Source of the DNA: Acidobacteriota bacterium
Lineage (GTDB): Bacteria; Acidobacteriota; Blastocatellia; Pyrinomonadales; Pyrinomonadaceae
Assembly (NCBI GenBank): GCA_013140875.1
Contig: JABFSB010000459.1
Location: 1-5,421, forward strand
DNA: 5,421 nucleotides
Direction: 5' to 3'
Part shown: positions 4,970 through 5,421 of the stretch, piece by piece
Numbering within the stretch: position 1 is the stretch's first letter
Layout: every line of letters starts with the position of its first letter
Position numbers and translations under genes: made by a program
The notes under the pieces: generated by a model
Told to the model about the DNA's origin: nothing
Database searches by the model: none
Seen by the model: only the letters and a program-made list of their open reading frames with translations

Positions 4970-5421
4970 ATGGACCAGTTAAACCAATATTTAGAGCAGC
5001 TTGTCTCCACTGCGGGCTACGAACTTCACCTCATCCCGAATACTAATCCGTATCTGGTTTCGGCATCGGGGAACACGGATCTCGATGCCGTTCCGCTGCA
5101 GGGTTCGCAGATCAGCATGATGGTGTTTCCGCTGATTCCGAACGACGTTAAACAAGAGTTGCCGAATCAGCCGCTGGTGCAGTTCGTTCACCCCAACAAT
5201 CTTGGCGAATTCAACTTCACGGTCCAGAAATCGGCCGCCGGGTTTAACGTAACGATAAAGCCTGTTTTGGGCAGCAAGCCGGTGACCGATACGGACCAAC
5301 CCTTGTTAGAACCGTCTTCGATCGATATTCCGGCCAATTCGTTTCCGGCGATCGATCTTCAGCCGGTAGGAAATTCGGCAGATAGTTCCCACGATTTCCC
5401 CGAGTTCGAGGTCGAAGTCGA
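4970..5421 (+). CDS. Protein with a PilT-N-like N-terminal domain, 3'-truncated
   Basis: From ATG 4970 the frame is open for 150 codons and leaves the window. Residues 1-100 follow the pattern of the N-terminal domain of PilT/PilU-type pilus retraction ATPases: an N-terminal helix ending in YELHL (17-21, compare the SDLHL of PilT), then PYLVSASGN (27-35) where PilT has a PP-x-R-x-dG strand, a QISMMVFPLIPNDVKQ helix (46-61), and strands with GEFNFTVQKSAAGFNVTIKP. The DNA-coded match is by eye and the residues are divergent; the ATPase core with Walker motifs would lie beyond the window, so it is unconfirmed. After about residue 104 comes a Pro/Asp/Ser-rich linker (to 150) with many acidic residues, unlike standard PilT, where the ATPase domain would follow directly. 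It has a strong promoter but no recognisable ribosome site. Alternative: an unrelated acidobacterial protein with a similar fold. Confidence 0.5.
   Translation, partial: MDQLNQYLEQLVSTAGYELHLIPNTNPYLVSASGNTDLDAVPLQGSQISMMVFPLIPNDVKQELPNQPLVQFVHPNNLGEFNFTVQKSAAGFNVTIKPVLGSKPVTDTDQPLLEPSSIDIPANSFPAIDLQPVGNSADSSHDFPEFEVEV

Overview
The window has about 50% GC, several TTG starts, and bacterial gene density. It looks like a member of the Acidobacteriota, most plausibly Blastocatellia/Pyrinomonadales. That placement is inferred from the style of the proteins (the flippase-like GRAGEILRP region, the ECF sigma factor beginning with an AVESNGAELVRRARAGD-type N-terminus, B-box membrane proteins, and a PilT-N-like protein). 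No marker gene here proves it.

Layout. (1) 1-753, minus strand: 3'-truncated gene for a multi-pass flippase-like (YbhN / lysylphosphatidylglycerol-synthase transmembrane-region) protein, with a terminator-like hairpin directly upstream of its TTG start. (2) 754-1115: divergent intergenic region containing several hairpins and a good candidate ECF-type promoter. (3) 1116-3316, plus strand: an ECF sigma factor; a membrane anti-sigma factor with two tandem zinc-binding anti-sigma domains; and, abutting it with no gap, a B-box zinc-finger multi-pass membrane protein. (4) 3432-3644: small two-helix membrane protein. (5) 3645-3962: intergenic region with a large nested inverted-repeat element, a sigma70-like promoter and a long leader. 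(6) 3963-4787: membrane-anchored M23 (LytM-type) peptidase followed by a hairpin. (7) 4876-5421: strong sigma70-like promoter, then the 5' part of a gene whose product resembles the N-terminal domain of PilT-type ATPases; it runs off the window.

How it fits together. The sigma/anti-sigma/B-box cluster looks like an envelope-sensing regulatory module. The sigma factor would be held at the membrane by the double-zinc anti-sigma factor, and a GGAAC-N17-CGTA site upstream suggests autoregulation. The flanking genes are also envelope functions (lipid flippase-like protein, murein peptidase, possible pilus ATPase), so the theme is cell-envelope homeostasis. Regulation of the flanking genes by this sigma factor is not shown by the sequence: their visible promoters look housekeeping. 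I found no mobile element, CRISPR array, tRNA or rRNA. The most interesting unexplained features are the nested inverted-repeat element at 3646-3746, the duplicated anti-sigma domain with its coupled B-box partner, and the possible attenuator before the flippase gene.
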